From Hoeflea algicola (GTDB lineage: Bacteria > Pseudomonadota > Alphaproteobacteria > Rhizobiales > Rhizobiaceae), in NCBI RefSeq assembly GCF_026619415.1, contig NZ_JAOVZR010000003.1:165322-229321 (forward strand): a stretch of 64,000 nucleotides of DNA, written 5' to 3'. This document shows, in pieces, positions 27,258 to 36,523 of this stretch. Every line of letters begins with the position of its first letter. Position 1 is the stretch's first letter. The translations under genes were made by a program, and so were the position numbers. The notes under the pieces are model-generated. The model did not search any database. It saw only the letters and a list, made by a program, of their open reading frames with translations, and was not told the DNA's origin.

Positions 27258-27644
27258 ATGAACTACACTATAGACAAAATATTTCCCGGGGCTGATATCG
27301 AAGATATCGACGCCCGCACGCGTGCTGCCTTGGCTGCAGCCGGCTTTGGGGTCCTGACCGAAATCGACGTCAAGGCGACAATGAAGAAGAAAATTGACAA
27401 GAACCTGCCGGGGTATCGCATCCTTGGTGCCTGCAATCCGAACATGGCCTGGCAGGCCATCGGCATGGAGCCGAAAGTCGGGGCCATGCTTCCGTGCAAC
27501 GTGATTGTGCGGGAGACAGCCGAAGGTGTGGAAGTGTCGGCGGTCGATCCGGTGATCTCGATGACCGGGATCAACAATCAGGAGCTCGGCGAAGTCGCCG
27601 GCCAGGTCCGGAAGATGCTTCAGGAGGTTGTTTCAGCGATTTGA
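27258..27644 (+). CDS. DUF302 protein
   Basis: A 128-residue soluble protein of the DUF302 family: a ferredoxin-like fold with LGACNPNMAWQA and MLPCNVIVRE, the two conserved segments with cysteines. Function is unknown; relatives are found near sulfur, oxygen-stress and metal genes. ATG 27258 follows aaagga by about eleven bases; an ATG at 27228 would overlap the upstream small protein. It is transcribed with it. Confidence 0.85.
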   Translation: MNYTIDKIFPGADIEDIDARTRAALAAAGFGVLTEIDVKATMKKKIDKNLPGYRILGACNPNMAWQAIGMEPKVGAMLPCNVIVRETAEGVEVSAVDPVISMTGINNQELGEVAGQVRKMLQEVVSAI

Positions 27645-27901
27645 TCTTTCATGCCGAAGTCCGCGAAACGAAACCGTACACATTCACATGCAAGCGGGAC
27701 TAAAAGGTTTGGTCACGCTTGCACACATTCAGGTCGGCCTCGACTTGCACTCCTGCTACGTCAGTCGCGTACCCATCCACGCGTTTCAAATTTTCGTTAC
27801 CCACGCAGATGAACAAATCTGCTACGCTGTTTACATGAAAAGCAACATCGCGCTCTCAACGGCGACGGCTGCGCCAGCTCTCCGATCCACAAGGGACAGA
27901 G

Positions 27902-28915
27902 ATGAATTTGTTTCAAAAGCTGCTCAACACTTCGATCTTGCTCGCATTGGCCGTGTCTATGACAGCTTGCGTATCGACGGTTCTTGATGTCGACAACAAG
28001 GCAAATCAACCGATTGCCGCCAACCTCGTCAGCGATATGAAAAAACGCAAGATGACCCCGGCTGATCCCATACTGGTCCGGATCTTCAAGGATGAGAGCG
28101 AGCTCGAGATCTGGAAACGTGACCGTACTGGGCGTTACGCGCTTTTGAAGACCTTTCCCATGTGTCGCTGGTCCGGCAAGCTCGGCCCAAAGACCAAGGA
28201 AGGAGATCGGCAAGCTCCAGAAGGGTTTTACCATGTCTCCGCCGGTATGCTGAATCCCAACTCACAATATTATCTCTCTTTCAATCTCGGCTACCCAAAC
28301 AAGCTGGAAAGCGCACTCGGCTACACCGGCGACGCCTTGATGGTTCATGGCGCCTGTACATCGGCAGGATGCTACGCGCTCACGGACGCTGGCGTCGCGC
28401 AAATCTATGCGATCGTGCGTGAAGCCATCAGGAGCGGACAGTCTTCCTTTCAGGTGCAGGCTTTTCCATTCCGGATGACGCCCGAGAACATGGCGCGAAA
28501 TCGAAATGATCCTAATTTCGATTTTTGGACAAACCTGAAACAGGGCTATGACATTTTGGAGGTCACAGGCCGGCAACCCCAGTTGTCCTATTGCGGCAGA
28601 CGGTATGTCTTCGACGCGACCTTTGAGGGTGGAAATCCTCGCAACCCGCTTGCTTCATGTCCACCGCTGCTGAGCGCGGAGAACGATGTCGTAGCTGCTC
28701 GGCGCGTTTCAGATGAACGCAAGATGGAAGCAATACTTGCCTCCGGGACGGTTATATCGGCCCATGCATATTCGGATGGCGGCATGCATCCAAGCTTCCG
28801 AAAGCTTCTCAAAAGCCGCGGCGCAGAGGTGCTTGCCCAGACAGCATCATTGAAAAACGTGCCGGTCAGTCGACCGGATGCTGCACTGGCGGATCCCCAC
28901 ACGCCCGGAGAATGA
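27902..28915 (+). CDS. YafK-type L,D-transpeptidase-family lipoprotein
   Basis: A 337-residue exported protein with a lipobox (MTAC at about 20-23). The central domain (about 55-200) is YkuD-like of the YafK subfamily, with the catalytic pattern HGACTSAGCYALTD, in which His and the second Cys are the active-site pair. YafK (DpaA) of E. coli cuts the Braun lipoprotein from peptidoglycan, so this may be a hydrolase and not a crosslinking enzyme. The C-terminal 90 residues are specific to longer members. Third enzyme of this superfamily in the window. Confidence 0.88.
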   Translation: MNLFQKLLNTSILLALAVSMTACVSTVLDVDNKANQPIAANLVSDMKKRKMTPADPILVRIFKDESELEIWKRDRTGRYALLKTFPMCRWSGKLGPKTKEGDRQAPEGFYHVSAGMLNPNSQYYLSFNLGYPNKLESALGYTGDALMVHGACTSAGCYALTDAGVAQIYAIVREAIRSGQSSFQVQAFPFRMTPENMARNRNDPNFDFWTNLKQGYDILEVTGRQPQLSYCGRRYVFDATFEGGNPRNPLASCPPLLSAENDVVAARRVSDERKMEAILASGTVISAHAYSDGGMHPSFRKLLKSRGAEVLAQTASLKNVPVSRPDAALADPHTPGE

Positions 28916-29384
28916 CATTCTCAGCGCGGGATACCGCTTTAACGTGAGACGCGTTTCAGTGCCGTCGACCCAGGGCCATCCATGAACGTTATTGGTAGTT
29001 TGCTGCAGATCACGCAGTGAGGGAGAACCACGTGTGGTTCGACGCCTTCCTAATTGGGCAATGCCATGATGCCTGTACAGGTGGACAACTCTGGGATGCT
29101 CCCAAACGAAATCCAATGAGCACAAAATTTTACAACACCGAACTCTGGTTGCCGTGTGACCTGGCTCACATACGCTTTATGTTTGTCTTTCTTACCAGCG
29201 AAAACCAGGAATGCGGCTTGAACGTTCTGCAGGGCTCGGCCGCGGCTGGCTTGCGGGCATACACCACAACGTGTCGCAAATTGCAGGCCGGTAAACATCA
29301 TAGCCTTGATACCAACTTGACCCATGTCAATGAAGGCATGGGATTCGATGTGATAATAATGACGCTCAGTAGGGATTTGATAAC
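28916..29384. other. intergenic stretch, nothing recognised
   Basis: About 470 bases. Reading frames on both strands lack ribosome sites or recognisable domains. No hairpin or repeat of note. Confidence 0.4.
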
Positions 29385-29876
29385 GTGCAAATACATCGAA
29401 ATCGCAGTCTGCAAGGAAGCCAGCTCAGCTGGCAAGCCCTGACGCTTGCGGTCGTCGTGGCTCTGTATTTCTCCGCCATTTCCCTGCACCAAACTCATGC
29501 CAGTGAGTTCTCCGGCATGCAGACGGTTGTAGTTACGACGCACGTGCCTGACTCTGGAAACACCACACGTGATATGTCGTCGCAAGCATCACAGTGCACT
29601 GATCAAATGCATTGCCATTCCGCGGCGATCTTGCCGTGCGAAGTGGGGAGCCATAAAGGTGGCGCGGTCGGCCAAATCTTTTCCACCCAGGCATTCACAA
29701 AGCAACAGTTTTCCCCGTTTCCTGCCCCCCTCCCAAAATTTCCTGACGCGACGAATTCGTTCTTCCGGCTGAGCTTGTTCCAGCGGCGTGAGTTGAGGTG
29801 TCTGCCACTTTTGGCAGTTCAACTTTTCCCACGCGAGCATGGCGGCGAACGGAATGGCATTAGATATTTGGGGTAG
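29385..29876 (+). CDS. possible small exported Cys/His protein
   Basis: A frame of 163 codons with a GTG start, one N-terminal hydrophobic segment (about 18-36) and a CTDQMHCHSAAILPC motif, reminiscent of the exported metal-ligand-rich proteins at 14277 and 23030. The second half (from about residue 95) reads as low-complexity Phe/Pro-rich sequence and may reflect a lost frame. A weak ribosome site only. No family known. Confidence 0.35.
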   Translation: MQIHRNRSLQGSQLSWQALTLAVVVALYFSAISLHQTHASEFSGMQTVVVTTHVPDSGNTTRDMSSQASQCTDQMHCHSAAILPCEVGSHKGGAVGQIFSTQAFTKQQFSPFPAPLPKFPDATNSFFRLSLFQRRELRCLPLLAVQLFPREHGGERNGIRYLG

Positions 29877-29994
29877 AGTCTAAACGCTCACCAACCCCTG
29901 TTCGCCATCCCCAGTCACCTGCTTTGGACCAGGCCCGATTCGGACATAACCGAAAACGGCGAAGGCGCATTCAATATTGCGCATGGAGCATGCA

Positions 29995-30336
29995 ATGGAA
30001 TCCATAATCTATTTTCTCTTTTGGGCCGGCCTCATATTCATCATGATGAGGTTTGGCTGTGGCTCTCACGTCATGGGTCACGGCAAGTCAGGAGCAAGCC
30101 GCGGCGAGCCCAGCGGCTCGGCGAGCGATGCTCGCTGGACTGCCCCGGAGACTGACACTGACCCCGTGTGCGGAATTACCGTTCAGACCCGAACCGCAAA
30201 ATCGGCCGTCCATGACGGCCACGTCTACTACTTCTGCTCTCGGGAATGCCGCGAGCGCTTCGAGGCCGCGCCAGATTCCTACCTCGCTGCAGCTGTTCCA
30301 GCCAGCCTAGACATGAGGGAGCAAGCTGATCGCTAA
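29995..30336 (+). CDS. YHS-domain membrane protein
   Basis: A 113-residue protein with an N-terminal membrane segment (about 4-20) and a YHS domain (about 54-100): DPVCGITV, then HVYYFCSRECRERF. YHS domains carry Cys residues that bind Cu, Zn or other soft metals and often occur in or next to CPx-type ATPases. ATG 29995 is preceded by ggag with a six-base gap, better than the ATG at 29983. Followed after 34 bases by the DUF5676 gene. Confidence 0.85.
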   Translation: MESIIYFLFWAGLIFIMMRFGCGSHVMGHGKSGASRGEPSGSASDARWTAPETDTDPVCGITVQTRTAKSAVHDGHVYYFCSRECRERFEAAPDSYLAAAVPASLDMREQADR

Positions 30337-30370
30337 TCTGACCAGATCTGATCAACCTCACCGGGCAGGC

Positions 30371-30652
30371 GTGCCTCTGTCCGTGAACCGTCCACCACAT
30401 ATCCCAGTCGCAGTACTCGGCATGAGCTTGGGCATTTTTCTCGTGGTGACGTTTGCGCTGTGTGTCGGCTTCGATCTCATCTTCCCCGGACAGGCCATGT
30501 ACCAGACGTGGCTGAAACTGCTTCCCGGTTTCTCTTGGTTGACTTGGTCAAGCTTTCTGCTCGGCGGAGTGGAGGCCTTTGCCTATGGCTGGTTCGTCGC
30601 GCTGATATTCGCGCCGCTATTCAATTATTTCTCTGCCCGTTGGGCACGTTGA
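30371..30652 (+). CDS. DUF5676 small membrane protein
   Basis: A 93-residue protein with two membrane segments and the conserved FALCVGFDLIFP and GGVEAFAYGW followed by PLFNYFS, the signature of DUF5676, a family of unknown function. A paralogue with the same motifs ends the window (63698-64000). GTG start; an internal ATG at 30422 would remove the first 17 residues. Probably in one transcript with YHS and the beta-propeller. Confidence 0.85.
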   Translation: MPLSVNRPPHIPVAVLGMSLGIFLVVTFALCVGFDLIFPGQAMYQTWLKLLPGFSWLTWSSFLLGGVEAFAYGWFVALIFAPLFNYFSARWAR

Positions 30653-30680
30653 TGCAAAGCACAACAAAAGGAACTCAACT

Positions 30681-31742
30681 ATGACGTCACCCTTGAAGCT
30701 CTCTCTTTCGGCAATCCTCGCCGTTCTCCTGACTTCGGCATCAGCGACGGCCGCGACGGTCTACATTGCTGATGGCAGCGCGGATCAAATCATCGTCGTC
30801 GATACAGACACTGGCACGGTCGAACGCAGGATCACCGGCCTGGATGCCATTCACGGCCTTTCTGGTGCACCTGGTGTTCGGTATCTCGTCGCCGGTAGCT
30901 ATTCTGAGGTCGAAGGCACCGAGGCCCCGGCACTCGCTAAGCCAGAAGGCGTGTCGGAGGACGAACATGCAGCCCATCACGCCAAACCCGCAGCGGGGGC
31001 GATGCCCAAGGATGCCGCGATCAGTATTCTTACTATCCTCGACTCAAAGTCTGGTGAGATACTGCGTCGGATCGAAGTGCCCGGCGCGGTCCATCATACT
31101 GCTGTTTCGCCCGACGGTCGTTACGCTGCAGCTACTCATCCATCAGGTGACGGGATAAGCATAATCGATCTCGAAACCTTGGTTTTCAAGGCCTTTGTTC
31201 CAACTGGATCGGCACCGAATTATGCCGTATTTTCCGAAGACAGCGCTTCGGTTTTCGTAACGAATTCAGGCAACGGCACAATCAGTGAAGTCGATGTCGA
31301 GAAGGGATTTGTCAGACGCAATTTGCTTGTTGGTACAGCTCCCGAGCATGTGGTCATCTCCGACGACGGGGCAACGCTATATGTGGCCGACGCAGATATC
31401 GGCAAAATCCATGAGATTGCTGTGTCCGATGGTGCCATTCTACGCTCATTCGAGATTGGAGGAGAGTTGCACGGGCTCGACTTGTCGGACGACGGGAGCA
31501 CGCTCTTCGTCAGCGGAAAGAGCGAAGACAAGCTTGTCGCGATCGATCTGCAATCCGGTGCGATGCGGACCGCTTCATTGTCGCCCGCTCCGTATCATCT
31601 GACAACGATCGACGGCACTGGCAAGATTTACGTATCGAGCCGCGACGAACCCAAGATTTGGATCATCAACCAGATCGATCTCGCGGTTATCGGCGAAATC
31701 GCAGTTTCCGGCGAGGGCCATCAGATGGTTGTGCTGCCTTAA
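30681..31742 (+). CDS. exported YVTN-type beta-propeller protein
   Basis: A 353-residue periplasmic protein with a signal peptide (about 24 residues) and repeated blades of about 40 residues with YIADGSADQI, VFVTNSGNGTI, LYVADADIGKI and LFVSGKSEDKL, typical of YVTN / cytochrome d1-like propellers. A blade insertion near 75-105 is rich in His, Ala and Pro. Such proteins often act as scaffolds or carriers in metal loci; no catalytic site is visible. RBS aaaaggaac before the ATG. Confidence 0.85.
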   Translation: MTSPLKLSLSAILAVLLTSASATAATVYIADGSADQIIVVDTDTGTVERRITGLDAIHGLSGAPGVRYLVAGSYSEVEGTEAPALAKPEGVSEDEHAAHHAKPAAGAMPKDAAISILTILDSKSGEILRRIEVPGAVHHTAVSPDGRYAAATHPSGDGISIIDLETLVFKAFVPTGSAPNYAVFSEDSASVFVTNSGNGTISEVDVEKGFVRRNLLVGTAPEHVVISDDGATLYVADADIGKIHEIAVSDGAILRSFEIGGELHGLDLSDDGSTLFVSGKSEDKLVAIDLQSGAMRTASLSPAPYHLTTIDGTGKIYVSSRDEPKIWIINQIDLAVIGEIAVSGEGHQMVVLP

Positions 31743-31785
31743 TCCCTCATAAGGCCGTGCTCAGGATAACATCCGAATTGGAGGG

Positions 31786-31809
31786 CCGCCCGATCTTCAG
31801 TACGGGCGG
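31786..31809 (+). terminator. hairpin after the beta-propeller gene
   Basis: A perfect 7-base GC stem, ccgcccg / cgggcgg, with a 10-base loop, 43 bases after the stop. No U-run follows, so this would be a weak or factor-aided terminator. Confidence 0.4.
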
Positions 31810-32242
31810 TGAATTCCTGACTAAGTGACGACCCGAACTAGCAACGAGCCAGAAGGCTGGATGGCGAAAGACATTGCGGATCGGAGCGTGAGGATGCTGA
31901 CAACGTCACCTGCCTACCCCACACAAAGCCAGTTATCGCAAACACGGACAATGTCATACTGAAATCTATGACAGGGGCCAGATTAAAAGGCGCGACACCG
32001 ATCAATTCTTCAACGACGTCATTGCCTATACGTTCGTTTGTTTTCGACGCTCGGAAAGGGCGCCGTATCCAAGCGTCGAGCAGGATGCGATGTGCATAAC
32101 TGAGTGAACAAATTACCATCACCAGCCCAGAATTGGCCTACACCATGGGTTTTGTGCGTCGTACACAAACCCAAACACGACTACCTCAAAAGGAAATTGT
32201 ATTGCTTCATCGCAGAACTCACCTTCTTGGATATTTTTCATC
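31810..32242. other. intergenic stretch, nothing recognised
   Basis: About 430 bases before the antiporter gene. No supported gene, repeat or metal-type operator. Confidence 0.45.
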
Positions 32243-33490
32243 ATGATGACGATTTACGATTTGATTGCAGTGTTCCTTGTGCTGACGGCAACGTTCGCTT
32301 GGATCAATCACCGCCTCATTCGTCTGCCGCACACGATCGGCCTGCTCGTCATGGGACTGGTAGCGTCGCTCGGTCTAATTTGTGTCGAACTCATTTTTCC
32401 CGGAGTGCTTCCATACGAAAATCTCGCAGGGATCATCCGGCAAATCGACTTTCAGAAAACGGTGCTGGACGGCATGCTAGCATTTCTGTTGTTTGCGGGC
32501 GCTTTGCATGTCGATCTCGGTCAGCTGCGTGACCGTGCCTGGGTTGTTGGCTCGATGGCAACGGTGGGGGTCTTGGTCTCCACAGGGATTATCGGTGTCG
32601 GCTTCTGGTTTGCAGCAGGGGCGCTTGGCGTTCCCATTGCCCTTTCGTGGGCCTTGGTGTTTGGCGCACTTATCAGTCCAACCGATCCGGTGGCGGTCCT
32701 GTCAACTCTTAAGACAGTTCGTGTTCCCGAGATACTCAAGGCAGAAATGATCGGCGAATCGCTGTTCAACGTTGGAGTCGGAGTCGTAATATTTACCGTC
32801 CTCATGGCGACCGCAATCGGAGCCGGCGGCGGCGGTGTCGATGTCATTGAGATCAGCGAACTTTTCTTCATCGAGGCATTGGGAGGCGCTGTGCTCGGGC
32901 TTGCCACCGGCTACATTGCCTACAGGGCAATGCGTGCGATCGACGATTATCCGATCGAAGTCCTGATCTCGCTTGCGCTGGTAGCCGGCACTTATACACT
33001 TGCGGCCAAACTGCAAATGAGCGGTCCCATTGCAGTCGTCGTGGCGGGTGTGCTTATTGGCAATCGCGGCCCACAAGATGCGATGAGCGACCAGACAGAG
33101 CAGTATCTCTTCGGGTTCTGGACGCTCATCGATGAGATACTCAATTCGGTGCTTTTTCTTCTTATCGGCCTTGAAGTACTCGTTCTCCGCCTCGACCCGT
33201 CTTTCAGTTGGTTGGTCGCGTTGGCGGTACCACTCGTCCTGTGCGCTCGCCTGCTAGCCGTAGCCATTCCGGTGATTGCATTGAGTACGAATTATACTTT
33301 CATACGGGGTACAATTCCTGTTCTGACATGGGGAGGGTTGCGGGGTGGCATTTCCATTGCACTCGCGCTTTCAATTCCGGAGGTCGCCGAAAAATCCGTC
33401 ATTCTCGCCGCCACATATGCACTCGTTCTCTTTACCGTCGTCATTCAAGGCTTGAGCCTACGCGCTGTTGTCGAGCGCGTCGTAAAATGA
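32243..33490 (+). CDS. CPA1-type cation/proton antiporter
   Basis: A 415-residue protein with about twelve membrane segments of the NhaP / CPA1 sodium-proton antiporter family. The core motif ALISPTDPVAVL with the ion-binding Asp is present, and GESLFNVGVGVV with the ND-like pair replaced by N-V, and later GLRGGISIALAL, the family's C-terminal signature. It would exchange Na+ (or K+) against H+ across the inner membrane. Ribosome site is weak. Stands alone, followed by the IS graveyard. Confidence 0.9.
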   Translation: MMTIYDLIAVFLVLTATFAWINHRLIRLPHTIGLLVMGLVASLGLICVELIFPGVLPYENLAGIIRQIDFQKTVLDGMLAFLLFAGALHVDLGQLRDRAWVVGSMATVGVLVSTGIIGVGFWFAAGALGVPIALSWALVFGALISPTDPVAVLSTLKTVRVPEILKAEMIGESLFNVGVGVVIFTVLMATAIGAGGGGVDVIEISELFFIEALGGAVLGLATGYIAYRAMRAIDDYPIEVLISLALVAGTYTLAAKLQMSGPIAVVVAGVLIGNRGPQDAMSDQTEQYLFGFWTLIDEILNSVLFLLIGLEVLVLRLDPSFSWLVALAVPLVLCARLLAVAIPVIALSTNYTFIRGTIPVLTWGGLRGGISIALALSIPEVAEKSVILAATYALVLFTVVIQGLSLRAVVERVVK

Positions 33491-33550
33491 CTAGGCGTTT
33501 GATCCCATGGTTTGATGTGCGATCCTTTCGAAGGAATGGGTGGAAGCGTT

Positions 33551-34013
33551 ATGTGACAAGTTCGTTACGGGAGCGCTACGACCACGCACGCCGTCAGAGC
33601 TGCAATACAGCGATCGCAAACTTCGCGCGCTCACCTGAGCCGGGAGTTGGGGATTAACCCCAAGACCGTAGCAAAATGGCAGAAGCGGACGACGATTGAG
33701 GATATGAAGACTGGCCCGAAAGACCCTCGCTCAACGATCCTGACCGAAGCCGAAGAAGCGGCAATCGTGGCGTTCCGTCGCCAAACGCTGTTTCCGCTGG
33801 ACGATTGTTTTTACGCCCTGTAGTCGTCGATCCCGCATCTGACGCGATCAGCGCTGCATCCATGGCCCGGCAGGCAAGCGTAGCGCCGCCGAGAGGGGCT
33901 GCCTGCGGCATGGCATCTCTCGTTTGCCTGAAATCGAGGGGGACAAGCCGAAGCGCCAGAAGTTTAAGCGCTACCCCATCGGCTTCTTTCACGTTGATAT
34001 TGCTGAAGTCCAA
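33551..34013 (+). pseudogene. IS481-family transposase remnant
   Basis: From 33551 the frame reads M, stop, QVRYGSATTTHAVRAAI, then LSRELGINPKTVAKWQKR and further to LFPLDDCFYAL, the N-terminal helix-turn-helix part of IS481 transposases. Codon 2 is TGA where relatives have Gly, a second stop follows at 33821, and the frame then breaks near 33860. Another frame then resumes with EIEGDKPKRQKFKRYPIGFF and ends at DIAEVQ. The catalytic domain is missing, so this is a dead fragment. Confidence 0.85.
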
Positions 34014-34059
34014 AACAGATTTTGACGGATGTTGCGCATGCTGCGGTCGGAAATCTCAA
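34010..34059 (-). pseudogene. fragment of a copA-type ATPase gene
   Basis: On the minus strand this reads [16 protein letters not shown], about 16 codons, and the DNA is almost the same as 39723-39773 inside the intact copA gene (few differences over 50 bases). It joins the IS481 remnant on one side and the IS66 end on the other. It must come from a second copper-ATPase gene lost by deletion. Confidence 0.8.
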
Positions 34060-34075
34060 GTAAGCGGTGTTCCGC

Positions 34076-35635
34076 TCACACCTTGGCAGGATAATTCCAA
34101 GGAAGCAGCTCATCGATCCGGCTCTGTTTATGACCGTTGACGATGGCGGTAAGTGTCCTGGTCAGATAGCCCTGCGGATCAACGGCGTTGAGTTTGCAGG
34201 TCTCAACGAGCGAGGCGATGGTGGCCCAGTTTTCGGCTCCGGCGTCATGGCCGGCGAAGAGTGCATTCTTCCGATTGAGGGCTATCGGCCGGATGGTTCG
34301 CTCCACGCTGTTGTTGTCGATCTCGATGCGTCCGTCGGTCAGGAAGAGCCGTAGCCCCTCCCAGTATTTGGCAATGTAGGCCAAGGCCTCGCCAAGCGGC
34401 GATTTAGCAGCGACACGGGCACGGTGATGGACGAGCCAGGTCTGTATGTCGGCGACCAGCGGTGCAGATCGTTCCTGTCGCTTGGCAAGGCGATCCTCCG
34501 GATCAAGGCCACGAAGTTCCGCCTCAACCCGATAAAGTTCACCGATCCGTTTGACACCGTCCTCGGCTATCGGTGCTGTTCCGTTGCGGGTGATTTCCAC
34601 CAGCTTGCGGCGAGCGTGGGCCCAGCAATAGGCAAGCCGGATGTCTGGGCCCACGCGATCGGGCGCGATCAGCCTGTTGTAACCCGCATAGCCATCCACC
34701 TGCAGGATACCCGAGAACCCATGCAATATTCGCTCGGCATGGATGCCCCCGCGGCCGGGAGCATAGGTGAAGGCAACGCCTGGTGGCGCACCACCGCCCC
34801 ATGGACGGTCATCACGGGCCAGTGCCCAAAAGTATCCAGTCTTGGTTTTACGGGAACCGGGATCGAGGACAGGGGCACGGGTCTCGTCCATGAAGAGCTT
34901 GGTCGAGCGTTTCAGGTCGGAGATCAGCGCATCAAAGACGGGACGCAATTCGAAGGCGGCCCGGCCGACCCAATCGGCAAGTGTGGACCTGTCGAGATCA
35001 ATGCCCTGGCGGCTCATGATCTGAGCCTGCCGATACAAGGGAAGATGATCAGCATATTTGGACACCAGCACATGAGCTACCGTTGCTTCCGTCGGCAACC
35101 CAGCCTGGATCAGACGTGCAGGAGCTGGGGCCTGAATGACGCCGTCGGTGCAGGCGCGGCAGGCATATTTTGGGCGACGGATGACGATGACGCGGAACTG
35201 GGCCGGAATCACGTCCAACCGCTCGGAGACATCCTCACCAATGCAATGCAGGCAACCGCCGCAGGCGCAGACCAGGCTTTCCGGCTTGATCACCTCTTCG
35301 ACGCGAGGAAGATGCTTTGGAAGAGAGCCGCGATTGGTCGCTCGTGGCTTGGTGAACCGCTTGCCCGAGGGGGCGTCCGCCTCATCCTCGGCATGGATCG
35401 CGGCCATTGCCGTTTCCAGGTCTTCAAGTGCCAGATCGAATTGGTCGGGATCGGTCTTCTCGGACTTGCGCCCGAAGGCCGTTTGCTTGAAGGCGGCAAC
35501 CAGTTTCTCCAGCCGTTCGATCCGCTCATCTTTGCGGACAATCTGCGCGTCCTTGCCTGCCTCGCGTGCCTGCGCCGCAATCAGCATCGCCTTCAGGGCG
35601 GCAACATCATCGGGAAGATCGGCGGCGTTCAGCAT
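34076..35635 (-). CDS. tnpC: IS66 transposase TnpC
   Basis: A 519-residue DDE transposase of the IS66 family: N-terminal leucine-zipper-like helix (about 30-55), zinc-finger-like CACGGCLHCIGED (about 121-133), and a catalytic core with a DETRAPVLDPG segment, VDGYAGY and the C-terminal Glu in the DNNSVERTIRP block. The start ATG at 35635 is 69 bases after the tnpB stop. It seems intact, so the element may still be able to move. Confidence 0.93.
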   Translation of the reverse strand: MLNAADLPDDVAALKAMLIAAQAREAGKDAQIVRKDERIERLEKLVAAFKQTAFGRKSEKTDPDQFDLALEDLETAMAAIHAEDEADAPSGKRFTKPRATNRGSLPKHLPRVEEVIKPESLVCACGGCLHCIGEDVSERLDVIPAQFRVIVIRRPKYACRACTDGVIQAPAPARLIQAGLPTEATVAHVLVSKYADHLPLYRQAQIMSRQGIDLDRSTLADWVGRAAFELRPVFDALISDLKRSTKLFMDETRAPVLDPGSRKTKTGYFWALARDDRPWGGGAPPGVAFTYAPGRGGIHAERILHGFSGILQVDGYAGYNRLIAPDRVGPDIRLAYCWAHARRKLVEITRNGTAPIAEDGVKRIGELYRVEAELRGLDPEDRLAKRQERSAPLVADIQTWLVHHRARVAAKSPLGEALAYIAKYWEGLRLFLTDGRIEIDNNSVERTIRPIALNRKNALFAGHDAGAENWATIASLVETCKLNAVDPQGYLTRTLTAIVNGHKQSRIDELLPWNYPAKV

Positions 35636-35704
35636 GGCCGGAATCTACCAAATCCCGCTTCGAATTGCCTTTGGTATTTGCAGCCCTGAGTCATCGTGCC
35701 GCAG

Positions 35705-36058
35705 CTATTCGATGGCCTCCGGTGCTCTCGTTTCCACGGAACGAACGCGTCGCCAGTCGAGACCCGCAAACAGCGCTTCGAACTGAGCATGGCCCAATGT
35801 CATCAGGCCATCTCTGATACCCGGCCAAGTGAAGGTGTGATCTTCCAGTCGCTTGTAGGCCATCACAAGACCGCTGCCATCCCAGTAGATCAGCTTCAAC
35901 CGATCCGCCCTGCGTGACCGGAACACGAACACCGTTCCAGTGAACGGGTCTTTGCGCAACTCGTTCTTCACCAGCGCAGCCAAGCCGTCATGGCCCTTGC
36001 GGAAGTCCACAGGCTTCGTCGCCACCATGATCCGTACGCGGTTTGATGGAAAGATCAT
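35705..36058 (-). CDS. tnpB: IS66 accessory protein TnpB
   Basis: A 117-residue Orf2 protein of IS66 elements, with the typical KPVDFRKGHDGL, FVFRSRRADRLKLI and W-DGSG-L segments. Needed for transposition of IS66 elements, in a way not well understood. Its start overlaps the tnpA stop (ATGA at 36055-36058), so the two are coupled. Confidence 0.93.
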   Translation of the reverse strand: MIFPSNRVRIMVATKPVDFRKGHDGLAALVKNELRKDPFTGTVFVFRSRRADRLKLIYWDGSGLVMAYKRLEDHTFTWPGIRDGLMTLGHAQFEALFAGLDWRRVRSVETRAPEAIE

Positions 36059-36441
36059 GCCGAGGTCGCAAGCGCACGTGCAACAGCCACGACCCGAGCG
36101 GTCGATGCACCTTCCTCCAGGCGGATCGTGACAGGGCCGACAATGATCTCGGGACGGCTGACTTCTTTGGCCGGCGGTTCGGCGGCAGGGGTCTCAACGA
36201 CCATCGCTGCGAATTCCATCGCATCTTCGGGCGCAGGCAACACCAACTTGCCCTGCCGTGCCATCGTGCGCCACGACGACAGGCGGTTCGGCTGCAGCCC
36301 ATAGCGGCCCGCAACCTCGTTCACTGTCACGCCTGGCCTCAGGCTCTCGGAAACGATCCTGGCCTTCATCTCATCAGGCCAACGGCGATGTCGCTCACGC
36401 CCGGTCTTCCCAGTCGTCAGTATCTCCAGTGTAGTGTCCAT
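36055..36441 (-). CDS. tnpA: IS66 accessory protein TnpA
   Basis: A 128-residue Orf1 protein with a helix-turn-helix (HRRWPDEMKARIV...VNEVAGRYGLQPNRLSSW) of the IS3/IS66 TnpA type. The ATG at 36441 (MDTTLE) was chosen; the frame is open to 36516 but that stretch belongs to the terminal region of the element. Confidence 0.9.
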   Translation of the reverse strand: MDTTLEILTTGKTGRERHRRWPDEMKARIVSESLRPGVTVNEVAGRYGLQPNRLSSWRTMARQGKLVLPAPEDAMEFAAMVVETPAAEPPAKEVSRPEIIVGPVTIRLEEGASTARVVAVARALATSA

Positions 36442-36523
36442 GGAGAAACTCCCCTCGCTAATCCATGGAAGCCGATCACAGATCAGCGATGACAGGGCAA
36501 CGTGGGGGCAGAACACCGCTTAC

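Larger units (their letters stand above)
34060..36523 (-). mobile_element. complete IS66-family insertion sequence
   Basis: About 2.46 kb with terminal inverted repeats beginning gtaagcggtgttc at both ends (34060 on the plus strand; 36523 on the minus strand) and the three standard IS66 genes in tnpA-tnpB-tnpC order. The eight bases outside each end differ (aatctcaa and cgatgacc), so the expected 8-base target duplication is missing. A deletion or recombination next to the element is the likely cause. Confidence 0.9.

Noticed and set aside
34424..35689. 421-codon frame antisense to the IS66 transposase
   Set aside because: Antisense shadow of TnpC.
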